NCBI GenBank assembly: GCA_943787575.1
Contig: CALSMY010000019.1
Location: 45,001 to 109,000, forward strand
Source: an uncultured Opitutales bacterium
GTDB taxonomy: Bacteria > Verrucomicrobiota > Verrucomicrobiia > Opitutales > Seribacteraceae
DNA: 64,000 nt
Direction of reading: 5' to 3'
A program made the translations under genes and the position numbers. The stretch's first letter is position 1; the number at the start of each line of letters is the position of its first letter. Positions 27,649 through 37,956 of the stretch are shown here, in pieces. The notes below the pieces were generated by a model. It saw only the letters and a list, made by a program, of their open reading frames with translations. It ran no database searches and was not told where the DNA came from.

Positions 27649-30053
27649 TGAGTGTGTTTCCCTTTTAATAATGTCCTGCGACATTATCGCTTGCAGATTT
27701 GTGCCCTCTTGGGAGTCACTCTGTTGGGCTCATTTTCACAAGGTGTTACCACCACAACTATTGATTGGGGTACGCATTTAGGTTCAAGTTCTCCAATCAA
27801 CGCGGGCGACACCGACCCCAGTAGTACACAACTCCTATTTGGATTGGACGCTGCAGGTACCTCTTTGAACGAACTTGCCAACGGTTCAACAACAGGAAAT
27901 GTCTACGATGGAGATTTAATCGAACTTGGGTTCTTTGATACCGATGCAATCAACAACGGGAGCTATACTCCTAACGAAAGCTCAGATCTATTTTAAAGGA
28001 ATTTGGACGCCATTAACTTCCAAAACGACTATTGGCAGAGATTGGAGTGGCACAACGGTTGCTGAAGGAGAGTTTTACTTTCGCACTAAATTTCAATTGG
28101 ACGGTGGAAATGCCAACAATTCGGTAAATAATTACTCACTTTCCAATATCGGGAGTAACGCATTGGATAATGATTATCTCGGAGATAGTTCGAGTAATCC
28201 CAACTCACATGAAGACAGATTAAATGCCCTTACCGCAAACACTGTTTTAGGCATGAGGTTTTATGATATCGACACATCTAGCTCTGCCGATGGTGGGGGA
28301 GGTCTAACTAAAGCCACTAACGGATCTACTCGTTATAACACCATAATGAACCCCAATTGGACTTGGGGCGGCGGTGAATTTATATCTCTTCATTCAGTAG
28401 ATGGTACGACTATCGATTCAAACCTGGTTTTTGAATTTGATAACACCAGTGCCAACGCTGGTTCAAAAATAGGAACTTCAGACGCCACTATTAATTCAAA
28501 TACAGATTTTGTCGCTACCGTTACTTACTTTGATGGGGACGAAACTATCAATGTTGGAGATTCGGGTGGAATTGGATCATCGGTGTTTAGTGGGTTTAAT
28601 GGAACAGGTAAACTTTATGGTGGGCAGGATGCAAATGTTGTAACTCTGCATGCTCAGTCCGGAAATACTGGTAGTGACGCTTATGATTTCGATGGAGATT
28701 TTTATCGTGCCTCAACAGGCACAGATTCAACAGATTTAACTTTGATTAAGTCAGGTACCGGAGATCAAATCTTAAGCGGAAATATATTTCTTGCCGATTC
28801 AGATAGCGCCGCTGCCAGTGGTGGTTTGAATCTGACCGCGGGAAACTTGATTTTGAAGCCCGCTTCAGGTAAATCTCAAACAGTTGAGTACATTACTGGT
28901 GCTGGTGGATTGAAACTTGATAATTCGGGTATCAATAACGGTACCATTGTTACACTTGGATTTGCTAACCAAACATCTTCCACCTTCTCTGGTGCTATCG
29001 TATTAGACGGAAATGGAGCGGCAGGGGAATCGACAATTAAAGTTTCCAAGGCGAGGACAGACGGGGGCTTTGTTGCTACAGATTTTGCAGACAAACAGGT
29101 TTTTTCAGGTGCGATATCAGAAAATGGAGGTGCCAAAAAATTAGTCAAGGAAGGTACTGGCATCCTTCAACTTAGTGGAACCAATACATTTTCTGGGGGT
29201 GTCACTATTGAAGACGGGACTTTATCTGCCGGCAGTGCTCAAGCACTTGGAGATACTTCAAACACAGTTACCATAACCAAAGGAAAATTGGAAATTGCAA
29301 ACGGCGTCACTTTGAACAGTGGGTATACGATAAATACTGGAGATGCTGAGAAAACGATGATCGGTGGTAGAGGTACTTTAAACAAAGCTGTGACCATAGG
29401 TTCTGCCGGTTCTTCAAATTATGTAGATGTAATTTCTGTCGGTGATGGAATATCCACTTCCTTGTCGAATAACACTACTAATCAACAGGTTTCATTGGGT
29501 GAGCGAGCAAATGCAATTGGAACCTTTACCGTATCGAATACTCTTACCCTGGAAGACGGTGGTGTTTATGATTGGGAAATTAGTGATTTTACAGGATCTG
29601 CTGGAACAGATTGGGATTTATTAAAATTTGATACTCTCAATTTCGATACTTCTAGCGATACCTTCACCATAAATATAATGGGGTTGGCAGCTGACGGGAC
29701 TGCCGGAGCTATGGCTGGTGGAGATGTTTGGGGGTCTTACCAAACTACAAACGGATTCAAATTTATGGAAGCCACTGGCAGGGTTCTGGATGGACAGGGG
29801 CTGGGAGTATGGGTCCGCTGGTCTTGTTTCAAATATATCTATTGAGAGTCGAGGGTGGTCGCACTATAATAGCCACAATCTAAACGAGTGGGATGTTTGG
29901 TATGACGGAAGTGGTGCTTTCTATCTCCAATACTCTGCGGTTCCAGAACCATCCACTTATATGATGGTCACCGGACTATTGATGGTGCCTGGTATGTCTT
30001 ATGTTCGAAGATTGCGCCGGAAAAAAAACGGTGATTTGGAAACGGATAAATAG
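27649..30053 (+). pseudogene. Secreted autotransporter-repeat protein with PEP-CTERM sorting signal, three frameshifts
   Basis: With three one-base corrections this is one protein of about 800 residues. ATG 27649 leads into FPFNNVLRHYRL and a hydrophobic signal (ICALLGVTLLGSFSQG). The N-terminal module then follows (DGDLIELGFFDTD, KGIWTPLTSKTTIGRDW, LGMRFYDID, TRYNT, SNLVFEF), shared with the divergent giant protein. A long beta-helical part includes a PATR-type autotransporter repeat (GTGILQLSGTNTFSGGVTIE). The C-terminal PEP-CTERM signal is VPEPST, a hydrophobic helix, then RRLRRKK, so the protein should be handled by an exosortase. Extra bases lie in T-runs at 27663-27666 and 27991-27994 and near 29782. 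The longest uninterrupted piece is about 27990-29845. Confidence 0.78.
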
Positions 30054-30165
30054 AGGTATTCTTCAATCTCCCCCCTTGGACAAAGATCACAGAAGGTAGG
30101 AAAGTTTGTTCCCCCTTGGTTCTTAGATCTATTCTGAAACCTTAGGGGTTGAACACCTTTACTCT

Positions 30166-32670
30166 CTAATCTTTCAACTCAATTAATTCTTCGAGGGATG
30201 AAAAATGTTCTGCCAACCCACTGGGCTTTTCTAACTCTCCAATGACTTGTCGAAAGGTTTCTTTCTTTTGCAATTGTAACTGGCGAACACGTTCCTCGAT
30301 CGTTCCCTGAGCAACCATTCGATAAATAAAGGTTGGTTTAACCCTGCCTAAGCGATGGGCTCGGTCGATTGCCTGTTCTTCGACAGCTGGGTTCCACCAT
30401 GGATCCATTAAAAATACATAATCTGCTGATTTGAGAGTGACTCCAAGCCCAGCTGCCTTAAGGGATGCAAGCATAACCGCAGGTTCCTTGGATGATTCGA
30501 AACGGTCCACGGGTTTAGAGCGATCCCGAGTGGAACCAGTAAGTTCGAGAATTTCCAAATGAGGAATTTCCAGTTTTATCCGTTTTTTTATGAGGGATAA
30601 AAAGGTGGTGAACTGACTAAATACCAAGACTTTGGCTCCGGAGCTAGAAAGATCATGTAATTTTTCGATTAACAAATCACTCTTGGTACCACAAGCGGGC
30701 AAATGTTCCCTGCCTGGAAGTAAACCAAGATCACAACAGGCTTGGCGTAGCCGGGTGAGGAGGGAGAATACATGCATGGACGATTGCCGAATAGCTTCGC
30801 GTAAATCGTTTCCATGTGCTTGCAGTCCACCCTCGGCAAGTGCTTTGTATGCCTTGCGCTGTTCGTCGTTTAGGGGGCAGGGGAGTTCGGTTTCGAGCTT
30901 CGGTGGAAGTTCAGAAGCGACTTCATTCTTCATCCTGCGCAAGACAAAGGGAGTAACTTGACGGCGTAAAAGTTGCAGAGTCTTGGCCGAATCCTCAATT
31001 AGGCAATTTTCCAACTCTTTACGGGCACCTAATAAGCCTGGCATAAGGAAGCGAAAAATAGTCCATAAATCGAGAGCAGAATTTTCAATAGGAGTGCCCG
31101 AAAGGGCGAGTCGGTTACGGGCTTCAATGGATAAGCAAGCCTGAGTGACTTTGGCCTTTGGATTCTTGATTAATTGAGCTTCATCGAGGACCGCATAGCG
31201 GAATTCCACTTTATCGAGGAGGTGGCGGTGGCGTCGCAATTGAGTGTAACTGGCAACCCACAAGCAGGGTTCATCTGTTTGATCAAATGTTTCTTCTTTC
31301 CTTAATATACGAACCTTTAATTTTGGGAAATGTTTAGCCGCTTCTTTTACCCAAACTGGAACCACCGATGCTGGGCAAGTAACCAAGTCGGGCAAATCTT
31401 GGGTGGTTTGTGAACTTAGCAGGGCAAGGGTTTGCATGGTTTTCCCCAGACCCATTTCATCGGCAAGTAACGGGTGACAGCCTAAACTATGTAGGGCATG
31501 TAAATGAGCGACCCCTTGCTTTTGGTAGGGTCGAAGAAAAGTAAATTTTTTCCCCACTCCATTGGTATCAAGGGCTTTGATTGATTCTCGCCAATGATCC
31601 AGCTGTCCATCAGCCCGTGTTCTCAAATACTTTCGGGCAAATAGGGAAAAAAGCATATACCTTGGCCACTGGGCACGCTTGGCATCTCCCCGGTTTCGCT
31701 GCCACCATTCAAAGTCTTCAACTTGTGCTTGATCTAACCTGACCAGCCCGTGACCCCGTATAAAAGTGGCACCCTGTCTTGCTTTGGTCACCCTGCGAAT
31801 ATGTTGAGTTCCCAGCCTACGGTTTCCAATATGAAAGTTTTCTCTCAGAATCATACTTTCATCGTCCCGACTACGAGCTTCAATTTCCCAACTCAGGGTA
31901 CGCTGTCCTTGTTTGAGTAAATGGGCATCGCCTCCGTACTCCAATTCAAATGAATCTTCCCATCCACACAGAGATTCGTCAGCCAATTTTGCCACTTTTT
32001 TCCAGTCGGAAAGTAGGAATTCTCCCACTCCCTTTTGAAATTCAAAACCGTATTTACCTGCTTCAGCAACAAATCGCATCAGGGCAGGTCGGTCGCAGTC
32101 CTCCACTTCAGCAGCCTCTTTAGCATAAACGGAAATTCGCGAGTTATCCAAATTTCTCCATTCTGGAATAGCCCGCAATCCTTTTTGGGCAGATACTTCC
32201 ATTCGGATAAGAAGTCCAGCTCCCGTATTTTCTTTTTCGGCCACATCCTCGGGTTCCGAGTCAGTATCCTCTTCGTCTTCCTTTGGCTGCTTTTTTTCCT
32301 CTTCCATCCAACCCACACCAAGCAGAGGGTCATCTTCCTGAAGTTCAGATATTAACTCTTCAATTTCATATAATCCGGCAGTTGCAAGAGCGATTCCAAC
32401 TTCCTCATCATCCAGAGAAGTTCGAATTTCTGGGCCTTTTCCAATCCATTCTACCACCGAGTAGGTTTCCTCTCGGTTGATTTTTTTGGTAACGATGGCT
32501 TGGTTTTCCTGAATATCAATAGTGCTAAGGTAGCCTTCGCGGTAGAATTTTTGGGCTGATTTTAATTGTTCTTCAGTAAATCTCTTTTCCCATTCTGTTG
32601 TACATAGCCGTCTGAACCAAGCCTCGACGGCTTCTTGGGTAAAGGTTCTGGAGGGTCCATTGGAAATCAT
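30166..32670 (-). CDS. SNF2-family DEAD/DEAH-box helicase
   Basis: This 834-aa protein belongs to the Swi2/Snf2 ATPases, which track on double-stranded DNA or remodel protein-DNA complexes. The helicase core begins near residue 385: LADEMGLGKTMQTLALL (Walker A, about 405), AVLDEAQLIKNP (Walker B, about 495), LALSGTPIENS, and in the C-terminal lobe VLVFSQFT and DRAHRLGR. The N-terminal 380 residues contain what looks like a degenerate SWIM region (about 35-90) without its cysteines and an acidic linker around 130-150. It is downstream of glgA on the same strand, 155 bases away; no functional link is apparent. Confidence 0.9.
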   Translation of the reverse strand: MISNGPSRTFTQEAVEAWFRRLCTTEWEKRFTEEQLKSAQKFYREGYLSTIDIQENQAIVTKKINREETYSVVEWIGKGPEIRTSLDDEEVGIALATAGLYEIEELISELQEDDPLLGVGWMEEEKKQPKEDEEDTDSEPEDVAEKENTGAGLLIRMEVSAQKGLRAIPEWRNLDNSRISVYAKEAAEVEDCDRPALMRFVAEAGKYGFEFQKGVGEFLLSDWKKVAKLADESLCGWEDSFELEYGGDAHLLKQGQRTLSWEIEARSRDDESMILRENFHIGNRRLGTQHIRRVTKARQGATFIRGHGLVRLDQAQVEDFEWWQRNRGDAKRAQWPRYMLFSLFARKYLRTRADGQLDHWRESIKALDTNGVGKKFTFLRPYQKQGVAHLHALHSLGCHPLLADEMGLGKTMQTLALLSSQTTQDLPDLVTCPASVVPVWVKEAAKHFPKLKVRILRKEETFDQTDEPCLWVASYTQLRRHRHLLDKVEFRYAVLDEAQLIKNPKAKVTQACLSIEARNRLALSGTPIENSALDLWTIFRFLMPGLLGARKELENCLIEDSAKTLQLLRRQVTPFVLRRMKNEVASELPPKLETELPCPLNDEQRKAYKALAEGGLQAHGNDLREAIRQSSMHVFSLLTRLRQACCDLGLLPGREHLPACGTKSDLLIEKLHDLSSSGAKVLVFSQFTTFLSLIKKRIKLEIPHLEILELTGSTRDRSKPVDRFESSKEPAVMLASLKAAGLGVTLKSADYVFLMDPWWNPAVEEQAIDRAHRLGRVKPTFIYRMVAQGTIEERVRQLQLQKKETFRQVIGELEKPSGLAEHFSSLEELIELKD

Positions 32671-32824
32671 TGGCTGAAGTGGCTAAAACTTTCAACTTCC
32701 ACGTTAGCGTTGCCCAAATATTCAGGGCAAGGGGAAAGATCGAAATGGGGGCTAAAGTTATGCACATCCAACCTGTGCAGGTGTGGATTACTTATTAAAT
32801 TTTAGAAAAATAAACAGGGATAAG

Positions 32825-34279
32825 CTAGTCAGACTTTAATGCCCATTCATAAGTCTGTGCATACTGTTTGGCTGCCTTTTCCCAACCACATGATTGAAGA
32901 AGGGTATTTTTTCTGAGTTGGGCGAACTTTCGGGGAGTGCTGTATACTTTGAGGGCATCCCGTATGGAGTTCCAAAGATCCTGCCCACTTGCTTGGGAAA
33001 ATAGAAAACCGTTGGGAGAAGTCTCCCCTCGAGTAATCGGTCGAACGGTATCTGCGAGCCCACCCGTTTTACGGGCAATAGGCAACGAACCATAACGCAT
33101 TGCATATTGCTGGGCTAATCCACAGGGCTCAAATCGACTGGGCATGATAAAAAAATCGGACCCTGCAAAAATTCTTCTGGCCAGGCCATCATCAAAGCCA
33201 ATGAAGGCACCAATTCGATGGGGGAAGGAAGCAGATAATTTCTCTATTGCTTGCTCCTCCGAATGTTCACCACTTCCCAAAATGGCAAAGGTAGCATCTG
33301 TTTGCTCCATTAATTTTGGTAGAATTTCTACGAGTAAGTCCAAACCCTTTTGGTCGTATAACCTGGAGACCACTCCGAAGAGCGGTGATTCTGGGCTTTC
33401 TTGCATTTTCAATTCTTTTAATAAAGCCTTCTTGCAAGCTTTTTTGCCCGCTTGGGGAGATGTCGGAATAATCGGCTGGGGGAGGGCGGTATCCTTTTGG
33501 GGGTCCCAACCTGCTTCGTCTATACCGTTTAATATCCCTATCAAATCAGCACCGCGGTATTGTAAGCTTGATTCCAACCCGCACCCATATTCAGGGGTGC
33601 GTATTTCAAGGGCATAAGTTGGGCTGACCGTAGTGATTTTATCGGCATGTTGAATGCCACCTTTAAGAAGGTTCAGTGCTCCATTGTGCTCAAATCCATC
33701 CATTCCCCAATAGGCTGAGGGTAAGCCAGAGGATTGAAAATCTTTGTGAGAAAAGACTCCCTGATGTTGCAAGTTGTGAATCGTTAGTACGGAACGTATT
33801 CTGGCATTTGAAGATTTTCGGGGTTGGTCTGCGTTGAGATAAGCAGAAACAGCTGAGGACATCCAATCGTGAGCGTGGACAATATCTGCCCTCCAACCAG
33901 TAACTTTTTCAACCTGCAGGGCTGCCTGGCATAGTGCGAATGCTCGCTGGGGATTATCGGGGAAATCTCCCTGGTCGTCGGCATAAACCCCGGGTCGGTC
34001 ATACAACTCAGGTAAGTCGATCAAATAGACAGGGACCTCGCTCGCACCCAGACGGGCTTCCCTAAGAGACCCTTTAAAAGATTTTTTTCCCAATTTGCAA
34101 AGAAGCGGTTTTTTAAGTTTTTGAGAATCTACCTGTGAGCATACACGGTGCTTCGGGCATATCACCCGAACATCCACGCCCAATGCATGGAGGGCTAAAG
34201 GTAGACTTCCTACGACATCGCCTAAGCCACCTGTGCGAACGATGGGGTTAACTTCTGGACTAACAAACAAAACTTTCAT
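32825..34279 (-). CDS. glgA: Glycogen synthase (ADP-glucose)
   Basis: This GT5-family enzyme elongates alpha-1,4-glucan from ADP-glucose. The 484-aa protein begins VLFVSPEVNPIVRTGGLGDV, where the usual KTGGL sugar-nucleotide motif is RTGGL. It contains HAHDWMSSAVSAYL, SPTYALEI, the hinge and C-terminal GT-B lobe (GVVSRLYDQKGLDLL), and the donor-site segment MPSRFEPCGLAQQYAMRYGS with its catalytic glutamate. ATG 34279 is preferred over an immediately preceding TTG. No other glycogen genes are in the window. Confidence 0.94.
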   Translation of the reverse strand: MKVLFVSPEVNPIVRTGGLGDVVGSLPLALHALGVDVRVICPKHRVCSQVDSQKLKKPLLCKLGKKSFKGSLREARLGASEVPVYLIDLPELYDRPGVYADDQGDFPDNPQRAFALCQAALQVEKVTGWRADIVHAHDWMSSAVSAYLNADQPRKSSNARIRSVLTIHNLQHQGVFSHKDFQSSGLPSAYWGMDGFEHNGALNLLKGGIQHADKITTVSPTYALEIRTPEYGCGLESSLQYRGADLIGILNGIDEAGWDPQKDTALPQPIIPTSPQAGKKACKKALLKELKMQESPESPLFGVVSRLYDQKGLDLLVEILPKLMEQTDATFAILGSGEHSEEQAIEKLSASFPHRIGAFIGFDDGLARRIFAGSDFFIMPSRFEPCGLAQQYAMRYGSLPIARKTGGLADTVRPITRGETSPNGFLFSQASGQDLWNSIRDALKVYSTPRKFAQLRKNTLLQSCGWEKAAKQYAQTYEWALKSD

Positions 34280-34446
34280 CAAAATGGTAAATTAAAAGAT
34301 TGTTGATGTAGGATTGTTCCATTTTGGCAACGGGAAAGAAGCATTATGTCAAAGGATTCCATGCTTGCGAATACCCTGTAATAAACGATATTTTATTAGT
34401 TTGTTACATTTTTTAATGATCCTCTCCCAAGAAAGCTCGTGTTTAT

Positions 34447-34462
34447 CTTCAGTTAACTGAAG
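34447..34462. promoter_or_regulatory. 16-bp perfect palindrome upstream of phoH
   Basis: CTTCAGTTAACTGAAG lies 48 bases before the phoH-like start and about 168 bases from the divergent glgA start. It could be an operator for a dimeric repressor or fold as a six-pair hairpin with a TTAA loop. A short T-run follows a few bases later, but a terminator here would have no gene to end. Confidence 0.35.
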
Positions 34463-34509
34463 CGAAATTTTTCCTGAGCCCAATCCCACCTTAAGACATT
34501 GGTATAGTC

Positions 34510-35460
34510 ATGCCTGATCGATCGATCGAATTTGAATCGGAGCGTCAATTTCACAGGCTCTACGGGGAGAATCCCGAGAATTTGTTGGCAGTTGAAAAAT
34601 CTCTTGCTGTCAAGGTTGTGGCCCGTGGAAACTTATTGCATTTGGAGGGGGAGAATGTGGGGCTTGATCGTTGTGAAGAGCTTTTCGCCCTGCTTGAATC
34701 TGCAAAGGCACAGGGGTTTGCAAATGGAAAGTATGATTTTCTACGATTTTTGGAAAAAGTGGAATCCGGGAAGAGCCAAGAACTCAAGGATTTGTTGAGC
34801 CGTCCTCTTCGATTGCAAATAAGAAAGAAATCGGTCGTTCCGAGGAATCTTGGGCAGCGAAAATTTTTAGACCTCATTCTTAAAAATGATCTGGTTTTTG
34901 GAATTGGACCAGCGGGTACAGGTAAGACTTTCCTGGCAATGATTGCTGCATTACATGCCTTGCTCGAGGGCGAGATCGAAAGAATTGTTCTTGCCCGCCC
35001 CGCGGTTGAGGCAGGAGAGGCCCTTGGGTTTTTGCCCGGCGATTTGGAAGAAAAACTCCTGCCGTATCTTCGTCCCCTTTATGATGCAATGGATGAGGTG
35101 CTCGGACCGATTGAGGCTAGAAAACTTGTGGAGACCGGAGTGGTTGAGATTGCCCCCCTTGCTTACATGAGGGGTAGAACTTTAAGTAAATGTTTTGCCT
35201 TGCTTGATGAAGCTCAAAACACAACTCGTTCGCAAATGATGATGTTTCTTACCCGCCTTGGGGAGGGCAGTAAAATGGTAGTAACAGGCGACCTTACCCA
35301 AGTGGACTTGCCGGTAAAGCAGGAATCGGGCTTAGTTGAGGCTAAACGAATACTTGGCAAGGTTGGTGGGGTACATTTTCATGAATTTGATCATGGAGAT
35401 GTTGTTAGGCATCCATTAGTGAGCCGCATTATTGCCGCCTACGGTACAAAAGATAGTTAA
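34510..35460 (+). CDS. PhoH-family ATPase
   Basis: This 316-aa protein has an N-terminal KH-like/RNA-binding-type segment (about 1-100) and a PhoH ATPase domain with Walker A GPAGTGKTF (about residues 133-141), the conserved RPAVEAGEALGFLPGDLEEKL, Walker B CFALLDEAQNTTRSQMMMFL and VTGDLTQVDLP. PhoH-like proteins of this type (YbeZ-like) commonly work with YbeY in RNA metabolism, and here the gene starts a cluster with the HD-domain protein and ybeY in the order seen in many bacteria. The HD protein begins 16 bases after its stop. Confidence 0.93.
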   Translation: MPDRSIEFESERQFHRLYGENPENLLAVEKSLAVKVVARGNLLHLEGENVGLDRCEELFALLESAKAQGFANGKYDFLRFLEKVESGKSQELKDLLSRPLRLQIRKKSVVPRNLGQRKFLDLILKNDLVFGIGPAGTGKTFLAMIAALHALLEGEIERIVLARPAVEAGEALGFLPGDLEEKLLPYLRPLYDAMDEVLGPIEARKLVETGVVEIAPLAYMRGRTLSKCFALLDEAQNTTRSQMMMFLTRLGEGSKMVVTGDLTQVDLPVKQESGLVEAKRILGKVGGVHFHEFDHGDVVRHPLVSRIIAAYGTKDS

Positions 35461-35475
35461 AAACCGAAGTTAAAC

Positions 35476-37956
35476 ATGGCGAAGGAGGAGAAAAACGAAT
35501 TTAGTCGCAAGAGCGGGCGCTCGGGTGGACGTCGTAGGCGGGTTTCTGCAGAAGATGAAAAGGCCTCGATTCCAACGGAAGGAATTGCTGCCTTTTGGAA
35601 CAGTTGGGGTAAAAACCTCATCCAAACCTTGCTCTTCGGACTGACCATCATTCTAATTTGTTTTGTTGGGCAAGAACCTCCTGGCTTACGTACTTTAGGA
35701 GAAGTTGCTCCTGAAAATATCTACAGCGACCGAACCTTTAATTATCTGAGCGATGTTAGAAGGCAGGAAGCAGAGGAATGGATAAGGAGCAGTACACCGA
35801 GAGAATTTACCCGCGATTTTGTTGGAGAAGAAAATTTTGCCAAAGCTATGGTACGGTTGCGGGAGGGTATCCTTTCGGTATTGGAAATGCCCGAGGTTTC
35901 AAGAGATATCGCCTTACAATCCTTGGCTGAGGAATTAAAGGTTAAATTTCAAGTAGTGCTTTCCGAGGGGGAAGGCCGTGCGATTCTTCTCTCATCAACT
36001 ATGCAGGGCTATCCATTTTTTGAGTTAGGCAACAAGTTACTTTCCCAATTGCATCTTACCGGGGTGGTAAAGTTCCCATCAATGGATCAAAAGTTCTTGG
36101 CTGAGTCCAATGCAACCTCCCGGATTAATACTCAAATGATCAGTTTCACTAATGAATTGGTTATTTACGATCGTTCAAAAGTAAACACCTCAGATTACTT
36201 AGCGTCAGCGTTATCCATTCAATATCCTATCTTATCAAGCTTTATCCAGACCCTCGATTCCAATTATTCTGAGTCGACTTCATTAGAGGTAGAAATTTTA
36301 AGACTTGGGGAATTGGTCGAATTTTCAGATAATAATGTCTCTCTTGCCGCTCAGGAATTGCGTGATAGCTTGGCATCAGATTTAGGAGCTTTTCTGATCA
36401 AAGGCTTGAGGTTACGCTCGATTGATCGTTCTGCTACGACGGCTGCTCAGAAACGAGCAATTTCCGAGATGGAACCCACTGTAATTTCTGTTCGCGAAGG
36501 AGAAAATATATTGCGTAAGGGTGTGAAGGTAACTGCTGCAGACTTAGAGAAGTACCAGGAGTACCTCGATCTCGCGTTGAAGGATAGCGTGCTTTTACCC
36601 AAGCGTATCTTTGTGACATTTGTAACGCTCTTATTTGGAGTGGTTTATGTCCGCCTTGTATTGCCCAGTTTTTGGACGGATGGTCCCCGGTCGAGTATTG
36701 TAGCCTTGAGTATTGTATCAAACTTGGCTGTTTCCCGATTTATTATGGAATTAGGAGAGACCGAGCTTTTTGGTGCCAGTCCAATCCTAATTGGTTTGTT
36801 GCCGTACTTACTTCCTATTGCATTTGCTCCTATGGTCGTGATGATCACGGTTGGTCCGCGTATGGCGACACTCACGGCCATGATGACTTGTGTCTTTCAT
36901 GCGGCCATGCAGGAAATTGGCATTGAAATGTTAGTTGGTTCCTTGTGCACCGCCCTGGTTGGTGTCTATTTCTGCCGGGAAGTGCGCCTTCGTGGGAGTG
37001 TTTTGAAGGCTGGCACGATGGCTGGACTGACGGGAGCTATTGTTGCTCTTGGAATTGGATTTGCTTCAGGCAGTGGGTGGATGGGCCCGGTTAACCACGC
37101 TCTTGCTTCTTTTGCAGTTTCGGTCTTTACAGGAGCTCTTGTTCTCGGGGCTATGCCGTTGATTGAAAATGCATTCAAGGTGGCCACAGATGCTACTCTT
37201 TTTGAACTAACAGATTATAATCATCCCTTGCTTCGCCGTATGCAAGTTGAGGCACCAGGAACTTACCACCATAGCCTAATGGTAGCGAATCTGGCCGAAG
37301 ATGCTGCCCTGGAAGTTAAGGCTAATCCAACGCTTTGCCGTGCATGTGCCTTATTTCATGACATTGGGAAAATGGTCCAACCAAACTATTTTAACGAAAA
37401 CCAAGGCGATTTTGGTAACCCTCACAACCGTCAAAACCCGGCAATGAGTGCCTTAATTATTAAGAGCCATGTTAAGGAAGGATTGGAAATAGCACGCGAG
37501 CATCGTTTGCCCAAAGTTATTCGCGATGTTATTCGGCAACACCATGGCACGACCTTGGTTAAATACTTCTATTTTCAAGCAAAACAAAAACTAAAACAGG
37601 AAAATTTGCCTTATGGGGAATCCGAATTGATCGAACCGGATGAATCGACTTACCGGTATGACGGCCCCCGGCCCAGGTTCAAGGAGAGTGCTATTATCTT
37701 TTTTGCAGACTCGGTGGAAGCAGCGGCACGCTCCCTGGTAAAAGTTACCCATCATAGTGTGGAGGAATTGCTGGATTCTATTTTTCAAGACCGTTTAGAA
37801 GATGGGCAACTCGATGAGTGTCCACTCACCTTGCAAGAGGTTGCCACAATCAAGAAAAGCTTTCTCAAGACTACTCTGAATATGTTGCATTCTCGAATTG
37901 AATACCCCGATGAGGAAAAAGATTCCCGCAACCCCTTCTCCAAAGATGCCCGTTAA
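35476..37956 (+). CDS. 7TM-HD family phosphohydrolase (PgpH-like, c-di-AMP phosphodiesterase type)
   Basis: This 826-aa membrane protein has a cytoplasmic N-terminus, one TM helix (about residues 50-66), a large extracytoplasmic 7TMR-HDED-type region (to about 375), seven TM helices (about 375-570) and a cytoplasmic HD domain. Metal-binding HD residues are visible in YHHSLMVANLAED (from about 596), ACALFHDIGKM (about 620-632) and the later REHRLPKVIRDVIRQHHGT. In Firmicutes such proteins hydrolyse cyclic di-AMP; whether this organism uses that messenger cannot be told here. It lies between the PhoH and YbeY genes, the usual arrangement. Confidence 0.92.
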   Translation: MAKEEKNEFSRKSGRSGGRRRRVSAEDEKASIPTEGIAAFWNSWGKNLIQTLLFGLTIILICFVGQEPPGLRTLGEVAPENIYSDRTFNYLSDVRRQEAEEWIRSSTPREFTRDFVGEENFAKAMVRLREGILSVLEMPEVSRDIALQSLAEELKVKFQVVLSEGEGRAILLSSTMQGYPFFELGNKLLSQLHLTGVVKFPSMDQKFLAESNATSRINTQMISFTNELVIYDRSKVNTSDYLASALSIQYPILSSFIQTLDSNYSESTSLEVEILRLGELVEFSDNNVSLAAQELRDSLASDLGAFLIKGLRLRSIDRSATTAAQKRAISEMEPTVISVREGENILRKGVKVTAADLEKYQEYLDLALKDSVLLPKRIFVTFVTLLFGVVYVRLVLPSFWTDGPRSSIVALSIVSNLAVSRFIMELGETELFGASPILIGLLPYLLPIAFAPMVVMITVGPRMATLTAMMTCVFHAAMQEIGIEMLVGSLCTALVGVYFCREVRLRGSVLKAGTMAGLTGAIVALGIGFASGSGWMGPVNHALASFAVSVFTGALVLGAMPLIENAFKVATDATLFELTDYNHPLLRRMQVEAPGTYHHSLMVANLAEDAALEVKANPTLCRACALFHDIGKMVQPNYFNENQGDFGNPHNRQNPAMSALIIKSHVKEGLEIAREHRLPKVIRDVIRQHHGTTLVKYFYFQAKQKLKQENLPYGESELIEPDESTYRYDGPRPRFKESAIIFFADSVEAAARSLVKVTHHSVEELLDSIFQDRLEDGQLDECPLTLQEVATIKKSFLKTTLNMLHSRIEYPDEEKDSRNPFSKDAR

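Noticed and set aside
32766-32788. Hairpin (ATCC, ACCTG/CAGGT, GGAT) between glgA and the helicase as terminator
   Set aside because: No T-run follows on the minus strand, so it is not a convincing intrinsic terminator.
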